Positions 25,101-34,866 are shown, counted from the stretch's first letter. The stretch: 64,000 nt of DNA from Prosopocoilus inquinatus (GCA_036172665.1 CM069874.1:52558707-52622706), one strand, 5' to 3'. The notes: generated by a model from the sequence alone, not told the origin. Numbers and translations: made by a program.

Positions 25101-28100
25101 AATCGGAGGATGTTTCCAACTCTGACATGTCAATTGCACTCTCATCATGCCCGTATCTTTTAATCTGCGTTCTTCGTCTTGGTTCAGAGATGACCAGATC
25201 TTCGGTTTCGTCCTTTTCGGTCGTATCGATATCGGCTTTCTTCGCCCACTTATTCCAGAAATCCGGATCGTCTATGTTGATGTCCGATCGATTTGCACTT
25301 GCCGCAAACGTGGCTTTAGAAAACGTCGAGCCCTTCTCAGATTCCATTGTTATAACTTGAGTCCGCCGCGCAAGGATAATGTCGATGTCCTCCTCACAGA
25401 ATTTATCACATTCGTTTTCTTCCTCAAGCAAGGCACCGTATGCCCCTTTTTTCAACAGATCCTCGATTTCCTTTTTACTCAGCTGCCTGTTACCCGACTC
25501 TTTTCCACCTTGTGAGGTGTTCATGCTCTGCAAAATCGCCTTGTCTAACCCCAACTTCAAGGAGGCCTTATCAAACATTTCACGCTCGTAAGTATTGCGA
25601 CAAAGCAGGCGGTAAATTTTCACCATTTTCTGCTGGCCAATGCGATGACATCGTGCCTGAGCCTGCAAGTCATTCTGAGGATTCCAATCACTGTCGTATA
25701 TAATCACCGTGTCTGCCGCTGTTAAATTAATACCCAAACCACCTGCTTTCGTGCAGAGCAAGAAAACAAAACGATCAGAATCTGGCCTCGAAAACCTATC
25801 GATGGCCGCTTGACGTAAGTTACCCCGTATTCTGCCATCTATTCTTTCATAAGGATACTTTCTAAACATTAAGTAATCTTCCAAAATGTCTAAGCAACGC
25901 ACCATTTGACTGAAAATTAAAACTCGATGGCCGTTCGCTTTCAACTTGGGCAGGAGTTTATCTATCAAAACCATTTTTCCACTGGAGTTAATCAGAGCTT
26001 TGTAGTAGGCATCACTGTCTTCGCCGTGCTGTTGTTTGTAGTCATACTGGATTTGATCTTCAGCACCGTTCAATAAATAAGGATGTATGCAGCACTTCCT
26101 CAATTCCATCATAGTGTTCATTAAATTAGGAATGTTAGCATGAGTGGTACCCTTAGATAAAAACGAAAAGTTACGTTCTAAAATTCCCCTGTAATATTTC
26201 TTCTGAATGTTGGTCAATTCGACTTCCACAACGGTCTCTTCTTTCGGAGCAAGAGATTTTTCAACATCCTCCTTCAAGCGGCGTAACATCATCGGCTTTA
26301 AAAGCAACTGCAACTTGCTGACTTCTTGCTCAGATTTAAGAGCCCCAAATTCCTGTAGGAAGGACTCGGAGCTTGGAAACTGTGTGGGCTCGAGGAAATT
26401 GAGCAAAGAAAATAATTCGTTGACGTTGTTTTGCAGGGGCGTCCCCGAGAGTAGTACTCTGTGCTCTAAATTCAACTGCCTCAGTCCTTCCAGTAACTTG
26501 CAATTTCTGTTTTTCAATCGGTGGGCCTCATCGATGACGCAAATCCTCCAGCCAAATCCTTTCAAATCAGAAAAGTCCGTCACGATTATCTCAAATGTTG
26601 TTATTAAAATGTTGAATTTCGTTATTTCTTTGATTGGAATGCCCTTATCGTTTTTATAAAACATTTCATACTCTTGTATCATGTTTCTGCTTGCCGAAGA
26701 GCCGTGGTAGACTATAACATTCATGTCAGTCCAACTCTCTATTTCTCTCTGCCAATTTGGGATCGTTGATAACGGAGCAATTACTAAAAAAGGACCGCGA
26801 ATGCCATATTCGAAAACAGAATTCAAGAATGTCAAACTCTGAATTGTTTTGCCAAGTCCCATTTCATCAGCTAAAATACAGTTTCGGTTGTTATACCAAG
26901 AAAACAGCAACCAATTCAGGCCTTCTAGTTGATACTCGCGGAGGCTGTTTCCTGCCTTAAAAACGGGCGATTTTTCTAACTTGACCCACAATTCGGGGTT
27001 GGGTCGCTTTTTTGGTTTCCATTTGTCTTTGGGGGGAATCGCGCGAAACCTTTCAAACTGCTGAATCTTGATGGGGTCCACGTCTTCTTCTAATTCCCAA
27101 GTGCTGTCTTCATATTGCAGAGCACGCCATTTGACTAGAAAATGTTTAACGACGTCTTGCGTGCTGGGATCGGTGTGCTCGGCGACATCCAACACCCTAT
27201 CAACTTCCACGTAGTCCGGATTGAACGGTTCATCTTCAAGATTTTCAAATATGTTCATCTGCTGGGCCTGCCTCTGCTTGTAACGCTTGATTTTGTTGGC
27301 AATTCTTTTGTCTCCCTTATACAATTCGTCCTCAGTTTTCCATTCGCAATGCAGGTAAGAAAAGTTTCTGTATTTGACGTAATATTCTTCAACGTCCTCC
27401 AACTCGACTTCCCGATTCTGTTCGTCTACAGGATCTTCGACTTTTAAGACATTATTTTCATCCTTTCTCGTCTCCGCTTGTTCGGGCTTAATTTCTTTTT
27501 TGTTTTCTACGAGGAGCAGGTCATTTGAAGAATTCTCTTCTTTTTTATCATCTTCGTTCTCAATCTGAACCTTCTCTCCTCCTTCTGGTGGGGGCACCGG
27601 CACGTGCTTCTTAGGGCGCTTGGTCATCCTCGAGACGAGCACATGTTGAACCACCATCGAATCTTCGTCCATAGTGTTAATGTAAACAAAATTCGGCTTA
27701 TTCATTCCATCTACCGACGTGCTATCTTCAGGTGTAATAGCTGTAAGTGCAGTTGTTGTAGCAGCCGATGCAATCGGGGGTGTAGCCGGCACTGGATTCC
27801 TTTTAGCTTTGTTAGAGGGTGCTGGCGATTCATCGTCGGAAAATCTCAACATGACATCGTCAATGTATTTTTTGCGTTGAGTATTTCTTGCAGACCTGCG
27901 CTTCTGAATTGCGCTCTCCGGATCATCTGGTGGGGAAGGGGGTGGTGTGGACGCGAGGTCTTCGCCTTCGCCGTCCGATTCAGTTACCAATCCACCCTTG
28001 CGTTTGCGATTTTTGGTGGTGCCACTACTTTTCTTTGCTTTCGTTGAAACCACTTTTTTTGGTTGCGGAGGTCTTATACGTTTTGGTTTTCTAGGCATTT

Positions 28101-31100
28101 CACCTATTTCTTTTGGACTTGGTGCATCCTCGAATATGTACTCATCTTTTTTTACCTCGGGCTCAGTTTCCACATCAATAACATCATCTGCTGGAGTTTG
28201 AGAGTCAACCAAAACAGCATCGTCTTCATCTTCCTCCAAGTTACTTGATTCTGGCACAGATTCCGGCCCGATAGTTGTTATGTCCTCAGTAAGATTTCGG
28301 TGTTCCGCAATGTCCGCAGTATTACCCTGCGACTCTCTGTCACTTTCTACTGATTTATTAAAAATATCGTCCGCAATGGCCTCATCTAATAATGAGCCCT
28401 CGAGTTTCTTCTTTCGCACGTATTTGCGTTTCACTTTCGGATCTTTGGGTTCCTTTGGTTCCTTTTTCTTGCGTTCCTTCGGTGTCTTTGGCATTTTTGG
28501 CGTTTTAGGTTCCTTGGGCATTTTCGGTTCTTTCGGCTTTTTTGGCTCACGAGGTTTTCGAGGTCCTCTACTCTTCTTGCCTTTATCTGAATCGTCCCCG
28601 GAAAACGAATCCATACCCATTTCGTTAGTATCTGTTATTTCTCCGGACGAAATATTCAGGCCTGCTCCTGGCGTTACACAATCTTCGGACACAGGTAATT
28701 GTTGGGGAATACCTACAGACATCATGGAGTTCATATTCGGTTGCATTTGAACAGGCGACATGGGTTTCTCTCCTTTTTTTTGTCTGGGCTTCTTTGTTCT
28801 GGGCGTTCCTTTGCTTCGTCCTCTACCTGTAGTGCTCGACACTTGAGGACTATCGATCATAGGTGAAGTAAACAAGGGACTTTGCAGAACGCACTGAGGA
28901 CCACCATTGCATTGTTCGTTAGCTTCATGTTGAGTTAGTATGTTCAATCGCTCTTGAAGATGAACTATTTTTTCTTGATTTTCCGGGGCAGGGGGCATGC
29001 AATATAGTTCTTGTAATTGCTGCTGTAATGCTGCACGTTCTTGATGGTGGGATATAGGCGGTTGATACCCCATATCTTGACCCGGTAGCATACCATGTCC
29101 CGGAGCCCCCATACCAGGAATCATTCCAGGCCCAGGGATTCCCATCGGCATTCGAGGATGTCCCAACGCCATTCCATGAGGAGGCATTCCTGGACCTAAA
29201 GGTCTCGAACCCCCCATTTGCATGTTTGGACCCATCAAAGGGTTATTTGAATCGTACACTCCCGGTCCTTGCGTGTTCGAAGCAATGTTTTGCATAGTTG
29301 GATGTTGCTGCATGTTTGTATTCGGCGGAAGTGCCTGAACTTGGCCTTGTTGACTCAAAGGAGCTTGATTAAGCGAAGGTGGTAGCTGATCATGAGAGGA
29401 TACTTGATTGTGAGGAGGTACTTGCCCGTATAAGGGCACCTGATTATGAGCTGGTGCAACTTGACCAAGTGAAGTAACTTGATTAATAGGCTGGGCTTGA
29501 GGTGGTGGAGGAACTTGATTAATCGGAGGTACTTGAAGTTGTTGTCCCAACTGGACTGGTGGCGTGTGCCCTCTCGAAACCGGAGTCCCAGCCAACGGTT
29601 GGGCTTGCATTTGATTGGATAAGTTCTGCATTGAAACGCCAGAGTTATTACCAATTGTCTGATTGGCGGAAACTGTGTTCTGTATTGAAAGTGTTTGGGC
29701 CGACATTGATATAGGTGGTGTGTGATTGCTGATAGGGCTCTGCGGTATGCTTGCAGGCAAGTTCGAAGGCGGAGGTGTCAACACCATCTGATTATTTGAT
29801 AAACTCGAGCTCAGGGTGCTCTGAGTGTGCAACTGATTAGATTGCAAGGGTGTATGAACAGGAGAACGACTTTCGGATATGGCTTCTTGTGACATCGAAT
29901 TATCTTGATTGAACACTGAAACTGCAGACGGCATCAGATCATCCATTTTATTTGCCTTCTGCGTTTGGCTGTTTGAATACATGGATAAACTTGAGACGTT
30001 GCTAAAATCAAAACTGCTGGTGGAATTCTGACTCTGTTGAATTGGCTGAAGTTGTGTCATATTGCTACTGCTATTACTATCTTCTGGCGATTTGATTGAA
30101 TCACATGTTAAAGGAAGACTCTTGTCTTGGTTACTTGTCGCATGGTCGTCCGTTGTCGACGAGGGAGTGGGAGTCGGCGGATGAGACGATGGCAGAGGAA
30201 CATTTGAAGAAGGATTGATATCTGAATTGGTTGTACTCGACGGTAGTTTGTCCGGCATGCTGGTCGATGCGGGCGATTGTACAGAACTTAATTCGTTCTG
30301 AGAAATTAAGTTATTCTGAGATGCTATGCTCTCATGAGGCGGGTTTAAATCTGGAGGTTTGCTAATATCACCACGTAAGTCTTCATTAGGGAATGATGTT
30401 GGGATACTTTGAGTATTATGATGCGGGTTAGTATTAATATTAGGAGTGGGGGGCAGAGTTTGCTGCGTAGGTGGCAGACTTGAAGGTGGCATTTGACTCT
30501 GGTCCATCAAGCTGATGCTTCCATTCAAGTTCGAAACGTGAGATCTCTGCTGGGAGGGCCACTGTTCCGACATTGGGTTCCTAACCGCCATCGGTGATAC
30601 CGGATTCTGGGGGCCCGGAGGTGGTGGTCCAAGTGTGTTCCTGGATTGATATGGAGGGTACTCTGTTGTGTTGGTGCTGGAAGGTGGCATGACCATCTGC
30701 TCTAGCGCCTGTAAGGTGCTTTGTTGTGAATACGCAGGGACCGGAGCCGGTGATGCGGTTGTTGACTTTGGTGTTAAACTTGTGGCGGGTCTTGGACTTA
30801 ACGTGGTCTGTTGCATTTGTGGGTGTGGTGACAAATTTGGTTTGGCTGGTGACATGACGGGTCTGGGCGACATCTGTGGGGCAGGAGGACGCGGTGACAT
30901 TTGTGGCCTGGGTGACATCTGCGGTGATAACTGAGGGAATGGTGCTCTGTATTGAGGACTGGCGTTGCCTAAAGGACCCGTATTATGCTTATTGGCGAAT
31001 TGCTGAGAGGCAGGTGGGACTTCCATAGGCCTTTGCATCGCCTGCAACGTTTGATGCTGGCTGTAACTCATATTTGGATGCCCCATTGGAGCTTGTGCAG

Positions 31101-31974
31101 GCGCTTGTTGACTAGGGGCAGTATGTCCTTGAGATGAGGGATGAGCTGGATGCGTTTGACTCATGTGGCTCGTGGGAACCCCAGGGTGTGTTGGTGTATG
31201 TCCACTTAAACTCTGAGAGTGACTCATGTGATTATACTGCTGTGTTTGCGAAACGCCAATTTCTAGCTGATGATGCGTTTGTGGGTACTGATGATGGTGT
31301 GGCATCCTTTGATGCATGTAAGTTCCATAACCCTGTGAAGCAGCTGCAGCAGTAGGGTAACCGGAACCTTGAGGATAATGAGATGGTGCATGTCTTTGCT
31401 GCATAGTTGGATATCCTGCTGCTTGATGTGGTTGTTGCAGCATGGGATGTTGGGCAGGAGGGAACTGTTGTTTCTGCTCTGGTTGATGACTGTAAGTCAT
31501 TGGCTGTTGCCTGTAACCCGCCATCTGGCTGTATCTATGCATAGCTGGGTATCCTGCATGTTGGCCCCAAGTGCTTTGCATGCTCGCCGCGTCTCCCATA
31601 CCCATCTGATGGTCGGGCATCGAATACATGTTGTCAGGCTGATAGGGATATTGTCCAGCAGTCGCTTGTGGTCCTGGAGGCCTAACCATCTGTCTCTGAT
31701 GTGGGTACGATCCTCCTGGTGGGCCCATAGGACGGTCGGTTCCGTAGCCTTGGGCGTACATACTCTGCGCGTTTGGATCCATGTGGTTGAAGTCCGCACC
31801 GCCGAAGGAAGCCAATTTCTGCAGAGGAGTCTCCTGAGAGTAGGTGGGCTGAGCATAAGCCGGAGTAGCATCGCGCGCTCCCGTCACCGCAGGGTCGAAG
31901 TGATCGCCGCCCAGCTCGGGCAAGCCTTCCAGCATTCCAGCTCCATCTTCCCCGAACAAGTCGTACGAGTCCAT
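3867..31974 (-). CDS. kis: kismet / CHD7-like chromatin remodeller, 5 coding exons in window (3' end missing)
   Basis: The joined coding sequence is 31974-24829, 14827-14547, 10868-10779, 10042-9824 and 4149-3867 on the minus strand. Every junction has GT donor and AG acceptor and the phases agree (0, 2, 2, 2, then 0 at 3867), giving 2673 codons with no stop. The family is CHD subfamily III: ATP-dependent nucleosome remodellers acting in the nucleus, linked in flies to transcription elongation and homeotic gene control (known of the family). Domains seen in order: Gln/Pro/Ser/Met-rich N-terminus, basic Lys-Pro block, two chromodomains, SNF2 ATPase with DEMGLGKT and DEAH boxes, then SANT/SLIDE-type sequence. 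Human CHD7 is close to 3000 residues and fly Kis is longer, so several hundred C-terminal residues, including BRK domains, must lie left of the window. The introns, 0.7 to 10 kb, are filled with mobile elements. I am very sure of the family and sure of the exon joins. Confidence 0.95.
5071..5641. repeat. AATAACAGGG-ended repeat
   Basis: AATAACAGGG at 5071-5080 is repeated inverted as CCCTGTTATT at 5632-5641. Sequence next to the ends (CCCTGACTTTCCCCGG) recurs in weaker form near 7020-7070 and 8995-9065. It is probably a small non-autonomous DNA element. No convincing target duplication was found. Confidence 0.4.
5648..5709. repeat. 19-bp inverted repeat with TGACGTCA cores
   Basis: GTGACGTCAAAATGACGTA (5648-5666) pairs with TACGTGATTTTGACGTCAC (5691-5709) with one mismatch. 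Each arm holds the CRE palindrome TGACGTCA. It could be a remnant MITE or an enhancer-like site. No function is shown. Confidence 0.5.
6068..6188 (-). repeat. dispersed repeat, copy B
   Basis: This is the reverse complement of the first about 120 bp of copies A and C (AACACTAAGTGGGCCGAA then TTTTCCCTG at 6180-6188). Copies A and B face each other around the 283-nt kismet exon. Confidence 0.6.
6382..6507. mobile_element. palindromic MITE (GGGCCGTTTTC ends)
   Basis: GGGGCCGTTTTCGTAATCAG is mirrored by CTGATAATGAAAATGGCC, with inner TTTAAAGTTACTTTAA arms. It is preceded by TTA and followed by GTAA, compatible with a PIF/Harbinger 3-bp target. Related ends occur at 32268-32330 and near 54815-54840. 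Confidence 0.5.
6911..6992. repeat. 34-bp arm hairpin
   Basis: GAGTTGCTTACTCCGCAGTC onward (6911-6944) pairs with 6959-6992 (ending GTAAGCAACTC) around a 14-nt loop, with few mismatches. It would fold into a stable hairpin in the kismet pre-mRNA. Confidence 0.65.
7384..8282. other. thymine-rich strand-asymmetric tract
   Basis: About 900 bp made mostly of T with scattered G and C and very little A on the plus strand, so it is A-rich in the kismet transcript. Open frames on the plus strand are low-complexity Phe/Leu/Ser and are not credible proteins. Phrases such as AAACAAAAG and GAAACTA on the other strand resemble 52780-53380, hinting at a shared repeat. Confidence 0.5.
9569..9745 (+). repeat. 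dispersed repeat, copy C
   Basis: A direct copy of the repeat at 3385 (CAGGGAAAAGAATTC, then CCACTTAGTATT, and CGCAGAAATTATTGTGC). It ends about 80 bp beyond the donor of the 219-nt kismet exon, the same side and a similar distance as copy A has to its exon. Confidence 0.6.
9824..10042 (-). CDS. kis: kismet exon: WWD...DKSLL SANT/SLIDE segment
   Basis: This exon is 219 nt and begins after the acceptor TTCACAG at 10043-10044. AG from the previous exon plus T makes Ser, then [13 protein letters not shown] leads into [21 protein letters not shown] and [16 protein letters not shown]. These match the CHD7 sequence [20 protein letters not shown] and MRADPALCFLEKVGMP. The frame stays open upstream as far as a TGA, but only the acceptor at 10043 gives the right phase. 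The exon ends GCACT before GTAAGT (9818-9823), phase 2. Confidence 0.95.
10043..10778 (-). other. kismet intron (736 bp)
   Basis: The donor is GTAAGT at 10773-10778 and the acceptor TTCACAG ends at 10043. It is the shortest kismet intron seen. It is AT-rich and I see no repeat or gene in it. Confidence 0.9.
10779..10868 (-). CDS. kis: kismet 90-nt exon encoding the [11 protein letters not shown] helix
   Basis: This short exon was found by looking for the conserved helix between the preceding HLGRHANK and the following WWD motif. After the acceptor TTTTTTTACAG the sequence reads A, then GTT TTG TTA CGA GTG. With the preceding AA this gives [19 protein letters not shown], near-identical to CHD7 [12 protein letters not shown]. 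The donor is ATAAG followed by GTAAGT (10773-10778) and leaves phase 2 (AG). The length of 90 nt is 1 + 29 codons + 2, so the frame is kept. An automatic gene finder could easily drop this exon. Confidence 0.95.
11261..13425. repeat. widely spaced inverted repeat (CGATATAGAGAACACTGGTACG)
   Basis: CACGATATAGAGAACACTGG then TACGC at 11263 is mirrored by GCGTACCAGTGTTCTGTATA then TCGTG at 13400-13425. The ends are about 25 bp and 2.1 kb apart. This could be the two termini of one old DNA element. No target duplication and no transposase are visible. Confidence 0.4.
14232..14456. mobile_element. palindromic MITE, about 75-bp arms
   Basis: ATTTTTAGAGTAACCAATTC is mirrored by GAATTGGTTTACTCTAGAAA. 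The inner arms GCTCGTTTACACTTGAG and CTCAAATACAAACGAGC also pair. It lies 90 bp from a kismet exon. Its superfamily is unassigned. Confidence 0.65.
14547..14827 (-). CDS. kis: kismet exon: start of the DNA-binding (SANT/SLIDE-type) region
   Basis: This exon is 281 nt, read from CTTCTGTACTGC after the acceptor TTCTTGTAG to AACAA before GTAAGT (14541-14546). It joins the large exon in phase 0 and gives [12 protein letters not shown], which matches the CHD7 sequence VYCLNHYKGDE that follows the ATPase. It contains FIWDLITP, a short Lys-rich stretch KNKNKKKS and [10 protein letters not shown], all at the expected family positions. It ends in phase 2 (AA, then A from the next exon, giving Lys). 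It is separated from the ATPase exon by a 10-kb intron. Confidence 0.95.
15369..16180 (+). mobile_element. Mutator-like non-autonomous element, copy 1
   Basis: This 812-bp element is flanked by the exact 9-bp duplication ACCTCGGCT (15360-15368 and 16181-16189). The left end is GGGGATGGGACGATTCGCC. The right end, reverse complemented, is GAGTCTAGGACAATTCGCC. About 100 bp at each end is a GC-rich array of imperfect CGCCGTCGCCAATT units, and the core is AT-rich with no credible ORF. A 9-bp duplication and G-rich ends fit the Mutator superfamily, though other 8-9-bp families cannot be excluded. A nearly identical inverted copy is at 39909-40735. Confidence 0.8.
16327..16410 (+). repeat. dispersed repeat with CAATTTGTC...GCAATGT...AGGTCAAAAA
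   Basis: The order TTCAATTTGTCAATCCTA, GCAATGTGAGGTCAAAAA, CGATGGTAGGAT and TTTTATCTAT is shared with 51772-51850 and 52872-52955, all on the plus strand. It is an unclassified short interspersed repeat or element tail. Confidence 0.5.
16417..16764 (-). mobile_element. CAAGGTTGG-ended element, short copy
   Basis: The ends CAAGGTTGGTAGAATTGA and TCAGTTTTACCAACCTTG are inverted and each is followed by a GGTTGCC block, giving about 38-bp termini. It is an inverted copy of the left half of 60627-61380. It contains TGACGTCA and CGTCACGTCACGTGA. No target duplication was identified. Confidence 0.55.
16802..17351. mobile_element. PIF/Harbinger-type MITE, 550 bp
   Basis: The perfect 15-bp terminal repeat AGCCGGCAATACACG / CGTGTATTGCCGGCT is flanked by the 3-bp duplication TTA (16799-16801 and 17352-17354). 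Subterminal copies of ATAAATTCATG and AATTTACATG occur near both ends. There is no coding capacity. Confidence 0.8.
19224..20701. mobile_element. long-TIR element with TA target, 1.48 kb
   Basis: It starts CAGTGTGGTCCATTTTT after TA (19222-19223) and ends AAAATGGTCCACTCTG before TA (20702-20703). The arms are about 400 bp (19224-19640 with 20290-20701), for example GTTTTCGACCGATATTTCCC on both strands. The centre, 19640-20290, is AT-rich with no transposase. Confidence 0.75.
20983..21171. mobile_element. foldback element, 70-bp arms
   Basis: AAAGATATGAAACAAATAAA is mirrored by TTTATTTGTTTCATATCTTT. The arms run 20983-21052 and 21104-21171 with few mismatches, around a centre of about 50 nt. 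Confidence 0.75.
23005..23895. mobile_element. hAT non-autonomous element with 8-bp duplication
   Basis: It is 891 bp, flanked by exact AGATGAGA at 22997-23004 and 23896-23903. The ends are CAGGGCCCCCGTAA and, reverse complemented, CAGGACCCCCGCGA, the CAGGG(C/A) start common in hAT elements. The interior is a GC-rich / A-T-tract mixture with no intact ORF. It interrupts the right arm of 18879-24253. Confidence 0.85.
24829..31974 (-). CDS. kis: kismet large coding exon: N-terminus, chromodomains, SNF2 ATPase
   Basis: This is one uninterrupted exon of 7146 nt (2382 codons). I start at the ATG at 31974 ([11 protein letters not shown]), because the same LFGEDG motif opens vertebrate CHD7. The reading frame continues upstream only to a GTG and is not preceded by another in-frame ATG. 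Residues 1 to about 1000 are Gln/Pro/Ser/Met-rich and probably disordered. A conserved helical patch ([10 protein letters not shown]) lies near 975. [10 protein letters not shown] near 1050 resembles an AT-hook. Repeated KEPK/KTPK units cover about 1131-1188. Chromodomain 1 is about 1527-1575 ([16 protein letters not shown]) and chromodomain 2 about 1585-1645. The ATPase has Walker A DEMGLGKT at 1703-1710, DEAH at 1815 and ARCHRIGQ at 2107-2114, all intact, so the enzyme should be active. The exon ends at CARVI before GTAAGT (24823-24828), phase 0. Confidence 0.97.
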
Positions 31975-32026
31975 CGCTTTATGCGGCACATAGCGACTCC
32001 TCGATGTTCATCTCATTACACCATTG
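31975..32026 (-). promoter_or_regulatory. kis: kismet 5' leader segment with four upstream AUGs
   Basis: On the minus strand a pyrimidine-rich acceptor (GTTTTATGTTTTTCAG, AG at 32027-32028) is followed by 52 nt of leader before the ATG at 31974. It holds ATG GTG TAA (from 32024), ATG AGA TGA (from 32016) and an 11-codon uORF including its stop (32011 to 31979). A fourth ATG at 31991 reads out of frame across the true start and ends at a TGA inside the coding region. The uORFs are seen directly. That they dampen translation is an inference. Confidence 0.6.
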
Positions 32027-32267
32027 CTGAAAAACATAAAACAAATTACAAACACGAAGAAGTAAAACGCGCAGTAAATTCATACAGTGCATTTTTTTAA
32101 CTGTGGCCTCAAGGATTTACGTGCTAAAAATATTGCCTCATGTTAACTTAATCATCTGCTAAAAATTTTAAGAAAATTTTTGTCTCCAATAATCAATTAC
32201 ATAATTTATTACAAAATAAACATTACGAGAATAAGAGGTGCGTCATTAATTTAACTAATTTAGGGCC

Positions 32268-32445
32268 GATCTCATAATAGGACTTTATATTTAAAGTTAC
32301 TTTAACCTTAATATAAAAGGTTAAAATTATGAACGAGCAAATAAGAATTGAGTAGGTTAAAATCAGAAATTAATTTGTCACATAGACATTTTAGATGGCA
32401 GTGACTAATTTCTTTCTACCGTTTGGACCTACTCGATTTATACAT
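32268..32445. repeat. two small inverted-repeat scraps upstream of the kismet leader
   Basis: GGGCCGATCTCATAATAGGA at 32262 resembles the end of the MITE at 6382. Next to it GAGTAGGTTAAAATCAGAAA (about 32351) pairs with 32408-32438 (GAAATTAGTCAC and AGTAGGT on the minus strand). Confidence 0.4.
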
Positions 32446-32479
32446 AAATTAAGAGTATAATTTGTTACAGCTGATTTTT

Positions 32480-33020
32480 CCTTATTGCCTTGGGCAACCC
32501 TGTAAAATAGGTCCGACGGAGTCGATTCTATATTTAGATCGGCCGATAAGGAATTTCGTCTGAGCCAAAAGCGCGCCGCGTTTTCATTCCGCGCGAAAAC
32601 CTTTTTTCTTCCGTTTCGAGCTCAAGCATCAAGTATTTTTACGACCCTTATTACCCCGGAGTTGAATTTAGACGAGTTATATTGGCTCCGGACGTTGCCT
32701 TAATCTTCGACCTATCTTCTCATTGGTTTTTAATTATGTCACACTTTCGTTTGGTTGGCTGGTTATTTCCAATCCTTTTCTTTTCGTTTGTTTCTCTTTT
32801 TCCCCTCTTCTCCGAATCCAGTTAGCGACCTTCATTCTCTGTTAAGAGTTCGGGTAAACCACTTGTGTGTTTTGTGCGCACTATTTTGATGCTCGTGTAA
32901 AATAACCTCAGGGGGCGAAATATACTCCACGGACGGTGGCCGGCTTCGACGGTTCACCCCGAATTAAACCGCGTATTCACGCGCTTTTATCAGCCTGGTT
33001 CTTAACCCCCCAGATGAGTT
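32480..33020 (-). promoter_or_regulatory. possible kismet promoter / first-exon region, CpG-richer than its surroundings
   Basis: This is about 540 bp with many more CpGs than the AT-rich flanks (CGCGCCGCG, GCGCGAAAAC, CGGACGGTGGCCGG). It lies 0.5-1 kb upstream of the leader acceptor. A CCAAT motif on the minus strand lies near 32730. No certain TATA box, initiator or strong 5' splice donor could be picked, so the first exon is not drawn. It could also be an unrelated GC-rich relic. Confidence 0.3.
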
Positions 33021-33697
33021 TTATTTGAACCGTGTTTTACGTTGTTTAATGTTTAATGTTAAATTAAATCAAGCTTGGTGTTGCTTGGAATTTTGAGGTG
33101 ACCTTTTGCTTTGTGTTGATGATTTATTACACGAGGTTTTGGGTATTCTTTTGCTTTCACAGTTTTACTTTAAACTGGTGTATTGTATAGTGTTTTATCA
33201 TGAATAAAGGATTCTTGCATAATTTGGACATGAGCGCGTTTTCCTTTCGTTTTTCCGTGTTTCTAAAAAAAAAAAATGACTGTCGCCCTTTGGATAATAT
33301 CGCGTAGGTTTGATATATTCCAATCCGTCTCTCTCTCGTTCTGCTTGTCCAGGTAGCAAATTCTGTGATTTCAACACAAAAGCTGATATATGTCAACTTT
33401 CTTAGATTTCGAGACTTCAATGAATATACTTTATCGGTTTTCAATAAAAAAAATAAAGACGAAAATGAAAAACCTTCATTTTCCTCAATATCTTCAAAAT
33501 GAAAAGGAATAAATTGTTTTTTTTTTTCAGATTATCAATTAAATTAAAAGTATTCGTTAATCATTACTTTCGTTACTGCAGTACAGGGCGTAAAGGATGC
33601 CGCAATGAGGAACGTTTCGATGTATTTCGAATTGTCTTTACCAGGGTTGGAAAAAAACTGTTTTTTTTTTTTAAGAACAAAACCTTTCTTTTTTGTT

Positions 33698-33787
33698 GTT
33701 TTAAACAGCTCTTTTTGTTTAAAACATGTGACAAAATTGACAGAAATTAAACATGTTTTAAACAAAAACAAAGCAGCAGTTTAAAAC
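33698..33787. repeat. GTTTTAAAC palindrome
   Basis: GTTTTAAACAGCTCTTTTTG (33698 onward) pairs with the segment ending AAAGCAGCAGTTTAAAAC at 33787. It is a small MITE-like hairpin, rich in TGTTTAAAACATGT. Confidence 0.55.
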
Positions 33788-33966
33788 ACTTTTAAAGCAC
33801 TTATTCTTACAGCTTACATAAAAAGGTTATATTATTGTTACTTGATATTTGTGTAAACAAATACGAAGAATTTATTCAAATTCGATCTATAATTAAAAGA
33901 AAGATGAAAACTGTGTAAGTTGTAATGTTAGATTCTGCACCCTTTTAAAAATAATGTATGTATGTA

Positions 33967-34866
33967 CAGGCGTGACTACGCGAGAACTCCTACCCCATTT
34001 AACTCTTTTATTTTTGATTTTTGGAAAAAATGCTTAATACAGAACTTATCGGGACTGATTCAAAGTTTTTCTGTGTTCTCACAGATAAACGAGATATAAA
34101 CTACAGTATTTTTTTAATGGAACAGCCTGTATATTATTACCATTTTCGAGTTTAACTTAAATTCTATTGGGACTAGGTATATAATAAAACTAATAATGTA
34201 GAAGGTGGTTATAAAATAATTTCTATTTAATTCATTTTATTTTTGAATTTTAGTTTAATAGAAAACTTGAATACTGATGCTTTTATACTAAACAATGTGA
34301 TTCAAAACATGTTAAAAAGATTTACACGTAAAAAAATTGAGAACGCTTTGAATATGTTTCACGTTAAATTTTCAGTCATTTTTTAAAGTTCAAATTTTCC
34401 GAAATATTTTTTGTTTCTAGTTTAAAAGTTAATTCTTAGGTAACGTGTAAATCGATTTTATATTTTAATTGTAAAATTTAATTTAATAATATTTTATTTA
34501 AAACCAAAACTCCGTTTATTTTTTTGGGTCTCCGATGCTCAATTGTTTTTTGTGAATATCTGTAGCAGTACTGAATTAAATTATACAACTTCTTTAATCT
34601 TTTTTCATTCTAAAATCAAAAATAAAGAAAATTAAACAGAAATTATTTTATAGGCACCTTCTACATTATTAGTTTTATTATACGTGTAGTCCCATTAGAA
34701 TTTAATTTAGAATTGAAAAACGTAATAATATACAGAGTGTTCCATTAAAAAAAGCTTAAGTTTATATCTCGTTTATCCGACCATCAAAGTTTTCTATTAA
34801 GCATTTTTTTCTAAAATCAAAAATAAAAGAGTTAAAGGGGGTAGAAATTCTCGCGTAGTCACCCTG
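33967..34866. mobile_element. long-TIR element, GACTACGCGAG family, copy 1
   Basis: It is 900 bp, between TA (33965-33966) and TA (34867-34868). The ends are CAGGCGTGACTACGCGAGAA and TTCTCGCGTAGTCACCCTG, with arms of 250-300 bp. Inside each arm is the module TGGAACAGCCTGTATATTA / AGAGTGTTCCATTAAAAA. Same family as 55266-56055. No ORF. Confidence 0.8.

Noticed and set aside
25037..30934. Several plus-strand frames of 60-156 codons inside the kismet exon
   Set aside because: All are antisense to conserved CHD coding sequence and show no independent signal.
31975..31989. In-frame GTG start five codons upstream of the kismet ATG
   Set aside because: An insect nuclear gene starts at ATG, and [11 protein letters not shown] at 31974 matches the conserved family N-terminus.
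31369..32100. 243-codon plus-strand frame across the start of kismet
   Set aside because: It is the antisense shadow of the Gln/His/Pro-rich coding exon. The composition follows from the opposite strand and no family similarity is seen.
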